DNA of 64,000 nt from Viscum album (Eukaryota; Streptophyta; Magnoliopsida; Santalales; Viscaceae), in NCBI GenBank assembly GCA_963277665.1, contig OY728131.1, positions 1,389,634,688 through 1,389,698,687 on the forward strand, in the 5' to 3' direction. The notes beneath the pieces are model-generated. The model worked only from the letters and a program-made list of their open reading frames with translations, was not told where the DNA came from and ran no database searches. Made by a program: the position numbers and the translations under genes. Below are positions 13,160 to 24,426 of this stretch, one piece after another (the first letter of the stretch is position 1; each line of letters begins with the position of its first letter).

Positions 13160-13690
13160 TACATCTCACAGTCAGCGTCCCCACGCTGTGCCTCTCTCAC
13201 CCGCTGCAGTAGTGGAGGAGTGACTGTGAGAGACTGGGGGAAGGCTGGTCCATCTCTATCCATGAAGGATATCTGCAATGATTCTAGTTGCTCTGTCGCC
13301 TTCTCAAGTAGCTGAATGCCCGTCCTCCTACTGAGAGCGTCGGCTACCACGTTCCCCTTCCTCGGAGTACAGACTATCTCAAAGTCATAGTCCTGGAGGA
13401 ACTCGAGCCATCACCACTATCTCAGATTCAGGTCCTTCTGAGATAATATGTATCTGAGACTCTGATGGTCAGAATAGACTGTAAAACGCTCACCCATCTG
13501 GTAGTGTCTCCATGTCTTCAGAGCGAAGACTACTGCTGCTAACTGTAGGTCGTGGGTAGCGTAGTTCTGCTCATGCAGCCTCAACTGACGTGATCCATAA
13601 GCGATCACTGTCTGCTCCTGAATCAGGACACATCCAAGTCCGGTCCCTGATGCATCGCAGTAGACTACGTACCCAACTCCTTCCTCAGGT
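13160..13690 (-). pseudogene. Element A RNase H domain (broken)
   Basis: RNase H removes the RNA strand after reverse transcription. Visible landmarks are [10 protein letters not shown], with the first catalytic Asp at 13654-13656, then [28 protein letters not shown] and VADALSRR at the end. The Glu normally found in the HDLE motif is Gln here (codon 13543-13545). Element B keeps Glu at this point (HDLESA). A stop separates [11 protein letters not shown] from the following WLEFLQDYDF. The domain follows reverse transcriptase in the same frame. Confidence 0.9.
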
Positions 13691-13699
13691 AACCTCAAG

Positions 13700-14560
13700 A
13701 TAGGTTCGCTGGTCAATCTCTGTCTTAGCTCTTGGATGCTCTGCTGAAATCTGTCTGACCACAAAAAGGGTTTTCCCATCTTTGTCAATGCTGAGAGTGG
13801 TGCCGAAACTCTGGAGAAGTCTGGTACAAATCTCTGATAGTATCCAGCTAGTCCCAAGAAACTCTGCACCTTCGTCACGCTCCTGGGTGGCTCCCAAGCT
13901 AGCACTGCCTCAATCTTCGCAGGATCCACTATAACTCTCGCCTCAGAGATGAAGTGTTCCAAGAAGTTGAACTCACGTATCCAGAACTAACACTTCGAGA
14001 GCTTACCATAAAGTTGCTGCTCTCGGAGTGTGTCTAGTACAACCCGCAAGTGGTAGGCGTGCTCCTCCTCAGTCTTCGAGAAAATCAAAATGTTGTTGAT
14101 GGAGACCATGACAAATCGATCGAGGTATGGCTGAAAAATCCTGTTCATGAGGACCATAAACACTGCTAGAGCATTGGTTACGACGAATGGCATAACCAAG
14201 AACTCCTAGTGGCCATACCGACACCTGAAGGCCATCTTCTACGCGTCCTCATCCCGAACTCTGAGCTGATGATAGCCTGAACTGAGGTCTATCTTTTAGA
14301 ACCACCGTGCTCTATTGAGCTGATCAAATAGGTTATCAATCCTCGATAGTGGATACTTGTTCATCAATGTCACCTGGTTCAGGCGACGATAGTCGACACA
14401 AAGTCGCAAGCTCCCGTCCGACTTCATGGCGAACAATATCGGGGAAGCCCTGGGTGAAACACTAGGTCGGATGAATCCCTTACCCTGCAAGTCATCCAAC
14501 TGTACCCGTAGCTCTCAAAGCTCGGCGGGGGCCATCCGATATGCTTGAGTCAATATCAGG
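13700..14560 (-). pseudogene. Element A reverse transcriptase (broken, catalytic Asp pair lost)
   Basis: Reverse transcriptase would copy element RNA into DNA. In order are [54 protein letters not shown], the catalytic box, then [12 protein letters not shown] and [16 protein letters not shown] of the thumb/connection. The catalytic box reads [10 protein letters not shown] where this family has IDD; both Asp codons are now AAC (14092-14097). At least four in-frame stops occur (after RARWF, after DEDA, before EFLVMPF and after KLSKC). It stays in one frame with protease and RNase H. Family assignment is firm; the enzyme is certainly inactive. Confidence 0.95.
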
Positions 14561-14639
14561 GTTGTCTTGGGGTACATGTCAATATAAAAGTCTACCTCTC
14601 TACGAGGAGGTAGCCATGGAACGTCATCGGGAAAAACGT

Positions 14640-15140
14640 CCGCATACTGATCCACCACTGCAGGAAAACTAGGACTCTAAACATAAACTTCTCCTTGGAT
14701 GAGGCTAGCCGACTGGTGAGTGATGGGATGTCCTCTCCTCTGCGGGAGTCCATCCTGTGCTGCAAAGGCTCCCTTCTCACCGGTGAAGGTGAACCTACTC
14801 CCATCGGTGCGTACACATCGCACCTTGCTCCTAATACAGTCAATATGTGCATGGAATATAGACAACCAATCAATGCCCAAGATGACGTCGTAAGGCCTCG
14901 ACTCTGCTACAAGAAGATCCCACCCGAAGATCTCGCCTCCTAGAGTAAGCTCACACTGCCAGCACCAGTGCGTAATCATCGAGTCTACTTCTGTAGTAGT
15001 CTCTAGCCGTAAGGATCGAGCCAACGGCTCTGTCGTAATCTCCGAGCTCCGAACAAGGGCAGCGGCTATGAATGAGTGACTCGCCCTTGTGTCTATAAGA
15101 ACTGCAGAAAGGGTGGAATAGACACATATAGTAACTCAAA
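14640..15140 (-). pseudogene. Element A aspartic protease (broken)
   Basis: The protease would cut the Gag-Pol precursor. The active-site motif is readable as V-L-I-D-T-R-A-S at about 15080-15100. The third residue, normally Gly, is Arg (codon 15085-15087). The second landmark, DVILGIDWLS, lies at 14860-14889. Protease is in the same frame as reverse transcriptase, while gag is in another, so a frame change lies between 15393 and 15093. That may be a natural gag/pol shift or a later mutation. Confidence 0.85.
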
Positions 15141-15189
15141 TCATCTCGGTCATGCCGTGGTCATAGGCCTCCGATGCCTGGAGCTATGG

Positions 15190-16298
15190 TTGTCTCTACA
15201 CGCCAGCTCCCTGTGGTCGGGGTGGACCTCCTGGTGGTGGTGGTGAAGTGTCTCAAAGTGTCACCCACCACCTGCTGCTCGGCCAGCTCCTCTGCCTCGT
15301 CCGCCTGCTCCCTGCGGACCGCCACGGTCGACCCTCTGCCTCTGCCTCAGTGGTATCTCAACCGTCTTCTGCTCCTCGTCATGGTGGGTTGGGCAGTCAC
15401 GAGCCATGTGGCGCTGCCCTCCGCACGATTAGCACTGCCTCCCTCTCGAAAGACTGACTCCGCGCTGTGTGCCCGGCACTGCTGAGCCAGTTTCCTGAGG
15501 TTGTCTGCCTGAGGGTCTGGTCTGCCTAGACCCATGTGTCATCCGCCGACTGCCTGCTGTAGAAGACTCTACAACATGCCGCCCTGCGGTGGGTCTCGGC
15601 GCTGGTGTAGACTCATCAAGAAAGCTCTAGGTCAAAAGGGCTCACTCTAGTACTCCTATCTGAGTCAGAATGCTTAGGGAGATCAGAGATGCCCTAATCT
15701 CATGTCTCAATCCCTGCTCAAAGGTCCGAGCTCTAAAGAATGGGTCTTGTACAATGTCTATAGAGTAGCGTGAGAGATCGGAAAATCTCGCCGAGTACTG
15801 GGCGACTGTCAGGATGCCCTGCCGCAGCTGAAGAAGCTCCTGGATGCGCACCACACGGAGGTTGGCTGGGACTAACTCCGAGAGAAACAGGCTCTAAAAG
15901 TCCGTCCAGAGGAGGGATGCCTCATCGTGCACATGGAGCATCATGCTCCACCATCTGCCTGTTGCTGCGTGCAGTAGGCTCGCTACGAGGATCACCATGA
16001 GGTCTTTTGGTGTCCTCACTAACCTGAGAACTCTCACCACTGCCTCCAGCTAGTCCTCGGCTGCCTGGGGTTCCGTCTCCCCATGTAACCTATGCGGTCG
16101 CTGGTGCTGGAACTCATGTAGTGCATTAAGGGGACATACATCGTCAGTGGATGGGGCTGGATGCATCGGTGGCTCGGCGGGTAGAGCTACCGCCGGTGCC
16201 TCAGCTGTCAAAGGGCCGTACACCGAGGCATCGTCGCTCGGTAGGTTGTCATCACGCACAACTCTCGGAACCCTAGCTGGCTATCGTCGTGGGGCCAT
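15190..16298 (-). pseudogene. Element A gag (broken)
   Basis: Gag would form the particle that packages element RNA. The likely start is the ATG at 16298, giving M-A-P-R-R and then a stop. The same frame continues through VRDDNLPSDDASVYGPL, and the gag core is recognisable as ELLQLRQGILTVAQYSARF with LSRYS (15780-15854). A CCHC zinc knuckle (C-X2-C-X4-H-X4-C, 15393-15434) sits in the same frame, with a stop codon inside its first loop. The position after the primer site and before protease fits. The C-terminal end is unclear because the frame is broken. Confidence 0.85.
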
Positions 16299-16566
16299 CC
16301 TGAAAGCGAAACAGGTGCGCCACGGTCAGATAAGTATACCTGGTGAGCCGATACAAAGTAATCATAAAGAAAACATGAAACACAAGTGCAATCAATGTTT
16401 TCGTGAATTAAGTCGGAAATCAGAAGTCAGGGTCCAAGTGTACGGATACATCGGCCACCGCACCAACACTGGACTCCCTGGACTGATAACCACACCCAAT
16501 ACACTAAACACTATTGCTTCACATAGAAAATGATCAGAGTCCCATGTTCTACGGTAGAACCAAACT

Positions 16567-16578
16567 CCTCTAATACAA
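16567..16578 (-). other. Element A primer-binding site (initiator Met tRNA, degenerate)
   Basis: On the minus strand this reads TTGTATTAGAGG, 3 bases after the 5' LTR end. It matches 9 of 12 bases of TGGTATCAGAGC, the site complementary to the 3' end of plant initiator methionine tRNA. Confidence 0.75.
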
Positions 16579-17355
16579 ATTTGTCACGACTCATCCTCGC
16601 GGCCCGTGCCGTGACTACCTCAAGCCCGCCTTCCAAAGGCCAGGGGCTGGCGACTAGAACCAAGGCGTAAATCCCGGAAAAATGGAAGGCATTGCCTTTG
16701 TAAAGTAAAACACAAACACCACAGAGAACGCTGGTAGTAGTAAACACTATGTAAAAACTGGTACAATAGTAAGTGCGGAAAAGTAAGTGGGCCAGTATAA
16801 AACCCAAACTGAAAGTAAAGTACAACTGGAAAGGGAAAAATCAACTGAAATGTAAAGCTGCAACGTCGAGATATCCACGGAAAATCCCACCTGAAGGGTG
16901 GGTACAGATAGCCTCCACTGCTCCTCGGGTCCTGTAGACCACTCCGAGTACGTCCCGTCCAGTGGTCCACCTCCAGGTACCGTCCTGCTCCGCAAGCCTC
17001 AACCACGATCAGCGCGGTCAGTCGTCTACAACCAACACAACGTAGTGCGGGCATAGCCCATGAAGGGGTGACTATAAACTACTCAGTAGTGACCCCGAGA
17101 CCCCTGATGGTCTCCCTAAATCCACAACGGAAAATCCAAAAAGGAAAGATACAATCAAGAAGTAACATCTGACACTGCTTAGGAATATGCCCCTAAATAT
17201 ACCTATGACTTCAATTCTCGTTCGGCTCCAACATCCGTGCTCAAGTACAATCCAGTCCACACAGGAAAGCCAAACAGGAATCAGCTCACACAGGTTTACT
17301 TCTTCGTATGACGATAGAGATGATCAGATATATCCACTGATTCATCTAAGCCGTC

Positions 17356-17569
17356 GGACCCACAATGGATCAATAGGTACTAACCCCGGAAATGACACAC
17401 AAAGGATCTGACCCACAAAGGATCGATAGGTAACTAACCCCCGCAAAGACCCACACAGGATCGGACCCACACAGGATCTATAGGCACTGGCTCACATAGA
17501 ACTGTTGAGTGCTGACCCACATAGGATTGGACGCACATAGGATCGGTAGCACTGATCCACATAGGATCA
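17356..17569. repeat. Short degenerate tandem array in element A 5' LTR
   Basis: The counterpart of the array at 9241-9455, with units of the type GACCCACANAGGATC, drifting to GACGCACATAGGATC and TCCACATAGGATC at the right end. The same unit order as in the other LTR shows it was inherited rather than expanded locally. Confidence 0.72.
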
Positions 17570-18169
17570 CTGAGTGTTGTAGTCTTCGCCGTCAAATCCA
17601 CTGAGTATCTCTATACAGTCGTCGTAGTAGTTGTAGTCGTAGCCATCTCTAAGGTTCCCACACAGAGCAAGCTCATTCGGGAGGGTCCGCTCCATGTGCC
17701 GAGAGACTGATACATCAACTGACACATAGTCCAGAGTTGATGTATCCAAATGTTCCGTATTGTCAATAGGAACTCATCGTCACAGACGGCGCGTCAATCG
17801 GACGCCCGGTCTGAGAGTTATTGGCTTTTTCGTCCCAGGGGCCCGGTTGGGTTTTAAGGCAAAACTAACCCGACCGTACTCCACCTGCGTCCAAACCTTG
17901 GGCGGAGTAAGACAAAAGATCCGTCTCACTAAGAGTAATCCAACAATGTCGACGGCACGTCAATCGGACGTCTGGAGATCAAGTTATGAGCGTTTCCGCT
18001 CCGAGGGCCCTGTTGTTTTCGTGTATGAACCAACTCGGCCGAACCCAAAGTATTCCTAGACCTTGAGTGAGATATATCGAAACGACCAACTCGATTCCAG
18101 GATCGCATCGCCACTAACGGTACGTCGTTCGGAGGTCCGTAGCACAAGATATGGGAAAAAGACCAAAGA

Positions 18170-18690
18170 GGGTCCGAAAACGGGGGTTTTGGGCCCGGAC
18201 AGACCCGCCCTAAGACCCCCTAGGTCGGCCCGGTCGGGTGCGGCCCGGTCCTGCGGCCCGGCAGCCTGGCGTTCGGAAACCGCGACCCCAATTAAGGGGC
18301 CGCTTAGCTGAGTAGCCGGGGGTTTTGACCCCCAGCTCTTCCCCTGTCCGGCCGGCCCGCCCTGGCCGGCCGGTTCTTGCTCCACGTGACCGGTGACGGC
18401 CGGTCCCCTCCTTGCTCTGATGCTAGCAGCCCGTCTCCGGCCACCGGTCACCCAACTTAACCGCGGCCCGGAACCGGCTGCGACCTTGGTCGTCCGGTGC
18501 GGCACGACGAAGCCGTGCTCTTCCACTGCTGCCCCGCTCTGGCCACGGTGTCTTTGGGTTTCTCCGACGTGGCGCGACGGCGTCTTGTCCTTGTTCGTTT
18601 CCACGACGCGGTGTGACAGCGCCACACATTCCTTTTCGCACGATCACACGCGGTGTGATGACACCGCGCCATACTCGTTTCAAACCACAA
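18170..18690. repeat. GC-rich module inside element A 5' LTR
   Basis: The counterpart of 10060-10660, shorter because it lacks the poly-G segment. Rich in CGGCCCGG-like motifs. It shares the motif order with the other copy, ending in the same CACGATCACACGCGGTGTGATG block. Confidence 0.6.
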
Positions 18691-19267
18691 ATAAACAAAC
18701 ACACGAATAAGGGAGGGGGGTCGGCCGTGTTTGTGCGGTCCGGCCCCCTCTCGTTAATCGATAGCATTTGGTCATATTTTCACAAAGAACGAAAAAGTGG
18801 TAAACACGAACACAAATAATTAAATAACCCCTACCTTGAGCGTAGCTAGAACAGGGTTCTCCACGTAATACGATGTAACGAGGTGAAGCTCCGTATGTTG
18901 ACGGAGAACGCCCAAGGAGGAAGTGGCGTCTCCTTTTCTTTGACACGGGAAGAAGATCGAAAGAGGGTGCGTCGTCGATCTTCGGAAAAATGGGTCACAC
19001 ACCGGCTGCATAGAGGAGAAGAGACGGCACGTCGATCTCTTCTTACGGTGACGACGTTCTTCGTCGATGTCTTGGTGTTATTCGTGATGAAGATGAAAAC
19101 ACACAAGAGCTCTCTCCTCAATTGTCCACACACAACATCCAAACAAAATAAAATAAGGCTCATCCTTATTTTATTAACTCATGCCACAATTCAAAAATTC
19201 AAAACTTAATTTAATAAATTGAATTGTTGTGTTTTCATACATAAAGAGAGGAGAGGAAAAGTCACCC

Positions 19268-19274
19268 TTATAAA
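19268..19274 (-). promoter_or_regulatory. Possible TATA box of element A 5' LTR
   Basis: On the minus strand this reads TTTATAA within CCCTTTATAAGGG. Its orientation fits leftward transcription of element A. The other LTR lacks this segment. The call is by motif and orientation only. Confidence 0.4.
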
Positions 19275-19793
19275 GGGAAGATTAAAAGTTAAAATAGTTA
19301 CACAACTTAAGTGGGTGGGTTAAGAGGAGTTAGAGAGTTAAGGAAATTGAAAAGGTGGGGGCTCATGTGGGCCCCACCTCACCTTTAATCCACTCAAGAG
19401 AAACTAACAATCAGGGGGTCCCACCCTAACTCCTACACTTAGGTTCTAACTCATGGAGAAGAGAAATAAAATTCTTAACGAAATTTTATTTCACTCACAC
19501 TTAATCCACAATACTAAACAACTCATATCGAGCAGACGCAACACCAGAAAAGGTGTTCCTAAGCAATTACCGGCGTTGCAGTTCCATCGGTGACCTCGGA
19601 ATTCGATTCCGAGCATCTGTTCAAAACATAGGAATTCCCGCTCATTTGTTCACTGAACGTACCCGAGATAAACTTCGGATAGAAATTCTGGGCACACCGG
19701 GCCTCAGAATCAAGTGCCATCAGAAACTATGTTCTTCTAAAATCCCAAAGAACATTAAGAAAAAATTTACCTTGAATTTTACGGGTCTTTACA

Positions 19794-19798
19794 GCAAC
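19794..19798. repeat. Target-site duplication of element A, right copy (GCAAC)
   Basis: GCAAC directly follows the CA end of the 5' LTR. It is identical to 8460-8464. Confidence 0.93.
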
Positions 19799-20492
19799 AT
19801 CTGTGTTCTGAATTTTGAAAAATTGATTACATATTTGGAATAAGTGGGTCCAAATTATACTAATTGGTCACTTTTATTTTTATAGATAGTAACTACGTTA
19901 ATTTTTATTTACTGCGGTTACAGGTAAATAGGGTAATTAAAGATTAAAAGAATATTATAATTTTTAAAAATTACCTTGAAACTTGTCCTAAAATTATTGT
20001 ATGAGTAGTGGCCGACCATGGGTATCCTTGAGTCTATTTTGGTACCCCATTGAGCCACTTGGTAGTGATACAGACAATTTGGATTAATTAATTTTATTTA
20101 ATGACAAAATTGACATTAACAAAAACATTTTAGAAATTAAATTTTATAAGGGGTTATATAAATATTATTTTTGGCTATAAATATTCATTGGAAATATAAA
20201 GATATTTCCTACATGTTGATAATGTTTTATAATTTTTTGACATCAAATAAATTAAATTATTTATGACACAATAATGATGTTGTATTCACCTCAATACCAA
20301 ATGATTTAAATAAATAAGATTATAATGATTAAAATATTATCCAAAACATGTCCAAATCTGATTGGATTATTTTATTTAGACCATGAGTAATACTATCTTT
20401 ATATTTAATTATTTTTGGACCTTTTTAAACAGAATATAATGTTATAATAAAATAATATTTTCAAACTTTCCAAAGGTGCCCCTCTCATCCCT

Positions 20493-20500
20493 TATAAAAG
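20493..20500 (+). promoter_or_regulatory. TATA box of element B 5' LTR
   Basis: TATAAAAG within CCCTTATAAAAGGGA, with a pyrimidine-rich stretch ending in CACACCAC about 25-35 bp downstream, as is usual near plant start sites. The 3' LTR has the same box at 28836-28843 (TATAAAAG). Block E and element C have similar boxes on the minus strand. Confidence 0.6.
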
Positions 20501-20838
20501 GGAACCTCCTACCTCTACTCCTCACACCACATTGAGCCTTCAATATTGGACATCCCCTGCCAATATATATTCTCCACTTCCCTAGAAACAACCTATAGGT
20601 CCTGGTATACTTCAATGACCAATATTAGTTCCCTAAGAGGAGGTTTCAAAGAGGCGTGTCGAAGAAGAGGTACTATCTGTTACTAATTCTTTAAACATTA
20701 TTTATTATTCTACGTATACTTCTTTAGTTATTTCATTATGAAGTAATAACATCAGTATAACTTATGTATTGATATGTTATTATAAATATAAAACAACCCT
20801 ATTTCATCTTTTATCCATCATACTGAAAATGAAATCAC

Positions 20839-21062
20839 CGCGTGTGCGTACGTACGGAATACTGTCTCCATGCCGTGGTGTAATCTATTTTCCACCACCA
20901 CCTTACATGGATGGGTAGAATGGTGTAGAGAGTAAATATATATGATTATTTTAAAGTTATATTGATTCTGAAATAGTATAAATACACTCCAATACAATTC
21001 CACGATCATGGGAACGATATCATCGCTCGTGCGTACGTACGGAATACCGTCTCCATGATGTG
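20839..21062 (+). repeat. Paired GCGTACGTACGGAATA motif in element B LTR
   Basis: The 16-base motif at 20846-20861 recurs at 21031-21046, 185 bp further on, each followed by a GTCTCCATG-like stretch. In the 3' LTR the pair lies at 29189 and 29374, again 185 bp apart. GTACGTAC is self-complementary. Confidence 0.8.
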
Positions 21063-22678
21063 ATGCGACTCGTTCTACATGATATTCATTGAATAATGAT
21101 TATATAAATGAATTTAATGAATAAATAAGATATATATTACACTAATACCATTCTGGAAATGAGGTATCTATAACTTAAAAAAGAAGAGTAAGAATATATT
21201 CAACAAAACACACATAAGAACATAAAGCAACAAACACCCGAATAACAAGTAGCAATGAAATATTACTAATAAGAAGATAAGAATATGACCATATATGATA
21301 TTATAACAATGAGTATGATTCTGTAATAATTCAATGACATTATTTAAATCCTTATACATGAGGATCAGACACGTACAAAACATACCAGACCTAAGGTAAG
21401 TGAAAATCTCACAATCTCAATTTTTATCTGGGATTGTTTATACTTCAAAACTTACTGGGGAATATTTATCATCCAAATCCATGTTTCCTAAATAGTTAAT
21501 ATTATTTATATCCTCATAAAATTGTTTAAATCCAATTTTACCCTTCGGTGAGTTTTTAGTAAAAGATATGAAAGGAGTCTTTTTTCGTTTCTCGTACGAG
21601 GTACTTTTTTAATTTTCCAGCCAAAGAATGAGAAGAATGTTTTTTTAACTTATACAGCATGAATGGATTTTTAGATTATTATTTCCATGAATATTCCTTT
21701 AAAAGTTTTCAACTTTATTTTTAATCAACTTATTTTAGTTTAAAATTATATGACATGTTAAGAAAGGAAAATGTTTTTTTAGTAGAAAGGATATTTTCAT
21801 CAAGAATAGAGTTCAAGTGTTTTATCAAAATTATTTTCCATATAAGATAATATAGGGTTATGTTTCTATATCTATTTTTATATTGTTTTGATTATGTTAT
21901 GATGGAATTATTTTTATGATTTCTTTTTATCGTATATGGATTGTGTTATGATTGCATGATGATTAAGAGTCCAATTTTTATTACATGTGTTATGCTATGA
22001 TGTATGATTTATGATTTTTTGGAACAAATAAGAATGGTTTCATTATGAGATGGGTTGGAACTATATCTCCCTACAATGCATTGGGTAAAGATTTACATCT
22101 CATGAGGTAGACATGGATGGAAGGACAGGTTAATCCGGTTCAGTGAAATAGGACTGAAACGAGGAGTGAACCCGGTTTAGAAATGGACATTCCCCACTAA
22201 GATAGTCCTGGCAATGAGTCTTGACTACTACGAAATGATTCACTATGATTATGTGTTTATTCCACAATGTTTCATGTTTTTTTAAGATTATTTGGATTAC
22301 ATTTTACTATTATGATTGATCCCATGTCATGATATTATGATCTCTTTTGTAGGATAGGATTTTCGAAATGTTATGTTCATGATATGATTGATATTTCTTT
22401 TGTTTACCCTTACTGAGCATTTTAGCTCACCCTTTTGTATGATTTATTTTCCCCTGGTCTGGAAGAAGGGTATTAAGTAGAATATTCCTAAAAGGACTCT
22501 AGATATGATGAAATAAATGAGAGACAATGTAGATTATTTATGAACCAATCGTTTAAGTCTCCCAGTTTTTAAAGACACTATACCTATACAGTCCTTTCAT
22601 GGTTTTGTTATATGTTGTAATAAGTATACATTAATTCTGATGTAATAAAAATGTATGTAAAGTATGGGTCGTCAAAGT

Positions 22679-22690
22679 TGGTATCAGAGG
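22679..22690 (+). other. Element B primer-binding site (initiator Met tRNA)
   Basis: TGGTATCAGAGG, 4 bases after the 5' LTR. It matches 11 of 12 bases of the usual plant initiator-Met-tRNA site. Confidence 0.9.
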
Positions 22691-22898
22691 AAAGGTATAG
22701 TCAACCTTTGGGAACTAGGATGTGAATACCTTAGTAAGAACCCTAAGGATACGTCTAATCATAGAACACAATATTATTGTTTTATAAATAGTGATGAATA
22801 ACATATGATAAGACATAAAGAAGGAAATTTTATTCCTGATTATGTAGTTTTCCTATTATAATTAGTATTTCTCACACTATTCTACTTGGTTTTAGTCA

Positions 22899-24050
22899 AT
22901 GGATGGAACCCGATGGACTCATGTTAATTCTGAATGCGAAGGGCAATGCAATGATTGTCCCCCTGAGTAACCAAATGTTATGGGTGAAAGAATGCAAAAT
23001 CTTATAGCCATGCTCACACACCATTATCAAGTTATGAATCATGCAGGACATCCAAATGAGCACATAAAGGAGCAACATTATGTTGAATCCTTCATGAGGC
23101 AGCATCCACAGTCATTCAACGGGTCTACTGATCCATTAGTTTCTAAACAATGGATCAGTACTACTGAAACGTTATTTTCAGTTCTTCAATGTTTTGAACA
23201 TGATAAATTCATCTTAGAATTATATCGTTTGGAAGGTGAACCTGATCAATGGTGGAATATTATCAAGAATATGAGTCCAGGAGATGAAATTGAGTCCATG
23301 GAATGGGACAACATCAAGAACATATTTTTCAATAAGTACTTCCCTCATATTCTTTGAACAATGATGGAGAAGGAGTTTCTTGAACTAAAGTAAAAGGATG
23401 GTGAATCTCTTGGTACCTACCAAGAAAATATTACAATACATGCAAGGTATGCTTCTGCGATTATTATCCAAACTGAGAGTAAGATCGATCAATAATTTAG
23501 TGGATTTAAACCATGTCTTCGAAGGGCGTTAGCCATAATGGGCTTCAATAGGTATGGGGAAATCGTTTGATGTGCTCTCAAATATGAGATGGAGATTGGA
23601 GCAACCCATTAGTCATATGGGTTTGATAAGAAGATGAAAATGGAATTCAAAGGAAAATATAAAGATCACATTGAAATGAAGATGAGTTTTCCCTTATGCT
23701 CAAGGTGTGGAAAGAAACATAGAGGGAGTTGTCTTAAAGGGACACGTAAAGGTTTCAAATGTTGAAACGAAGGTCATCCGGCATTTGAATGCCGCAATGA
23801 TGGGAAGAAGATTTCTAGTGATGCGAACAATGAAAAGGCTACATAGAGTGCACCTCCTACACTTCAATGTTACAAGTGCAATGAATGGGGTATTATGACA
23901 ATAAATCCACTAATCCAAGGGGTTTTGATGGTGATCGATGTCAACAAACTCTTAAGGATAAAGGCAAAGGAAAGTCACATTCAATTTCTATCTGCAATGT
24001 GGAGTATGAGAACGAAGTGGTGAAAGGTACACTTACCATAAAATCTAAAG
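22899..24050 (+). pseudogene. Element B gag (broken)
   Basis: The likely start is the ATG at 22899 (MDGTRWTHVN). A stop falls about 25 codons in, and the frame continues from 22980. The gag core shows HPQSFNGSTDPL, WISTTETLFSVL, LEGEPDQWWN and WDNIKNIFFNKYFPH, typical of plant Ty3/gypsy Gag. More stops follow. Near the C-terminus are two zinc-knuckle-like motifs in the same frame. The first, 23697-23732, is C-S-R-C then H then C with shortened spacing. The second, 23751-23792, has the first Cys changed to Gly and a stop in the loop. It lies directly after the LTR and primer site, as expected. Confidence 0.88.
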
Positions 24051-24426
24051 TATAAAATGTTTTATTTTATTCTGAATCCCCCACTCTTATATTTCTGAAA
24101 AATTTTCTAAGGGTATCGTCGTATTACCTCAACAATTAGACGTTGAGTTAGATGTGACAACCCCTAATGGAACAACAATCACATCAAAAGTTTATAATTC
24201 ATCTCCGATTGAAGTTTGTGAGAAATTTCTTCCTTCAAATCTTGGGATCCTTCCTATAGTGTAATTTTTTGTGATTTATGGCATGGATTTACTTTCTTTA
24301 TATGGAGCTCATATCAATTTCCAAATATGGGAAGTCACATTTCATATTCCAGATCAATCTATGATCGTCTATCGATGCAAGGATGGACATAACCTTCTAG
24401 TGGAAATTTCTCCCATCTTCTAGGTC
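24051..24426 (+). pseudogene. Element B aspartic protease (broken)
   Basis: A weakly preserved protease between gag and reverse transcriptase. The active-site region reads F-Y-S-E-S-P near 24065-24085, where the family has an Asp-Ser-Gly or Asp-Thr-Gly core. The second landmark is clearer (GMDLLSLYGAHINFQ near 24280-24322). Frames differ between the parts. The call rests on these two points and the position. Confidence 0.65.

Larger units (their letters stand above)
8465..19793 (-). mobile_element. Element A: Ty3/gypsy LTR retrotransposon nested in element B
   Basis: An 11,329-bp element read on the minus strand, so the right LTR is the 5' LTR. Both LTRs have TG...CA ends and the element is flanked by a perfect GCAAC duplication. 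In order on the minus strand lie the 5' LTR (19793-16582), a primer site, gag, protease, reverse transcriptase, RNase H, integrase with a C-terminal tail, a polypurine tract and the 3' LTR (11741-8465). The order is that of Ty3/gypsy, and the tail after integrase suggests a Tekay/Del-like chromovirus (inference). It is dead: stops occur in gag and pol, at least one frameshift lies in integrase, and key residues are lost in protease, reverse transcriptase and RNase H. It inserted into B's 5' LTR, so it is younger than B's insertion, but its own LTRs are strongly diverged. Confidence 0.93.
16582..19793 (-). repeat. Element A 5' LTR (right copy)
   Basis: A 3212-bp LTR with TG at 16582-16583 and CA at 19792-19793, matching 8465-11741. 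It would drive transcription to the left. It keeps about 31 bp around 19268-19300 that the other LTR lacks. It lacks the poly-G segment of the other LTR. Confidence 0.93.
19799..22674 (+). repeat. Element B 5' LTR, second part
   Basis: It continues element B's LTR after element A and aligns with about 28131-31015. It ends GGGTCGTCA, and the primer site begins four bases later. It contains the TATA box and two copies of a GTACGTAC-containing motif. Confidence 0.92.

Noticed and set aside
14695..14943. Plus-strand open frame inside element A pol
   Set aside because: It is antisense to the protease/reverse transcriptase region, whose minus-strand motifs are clear.
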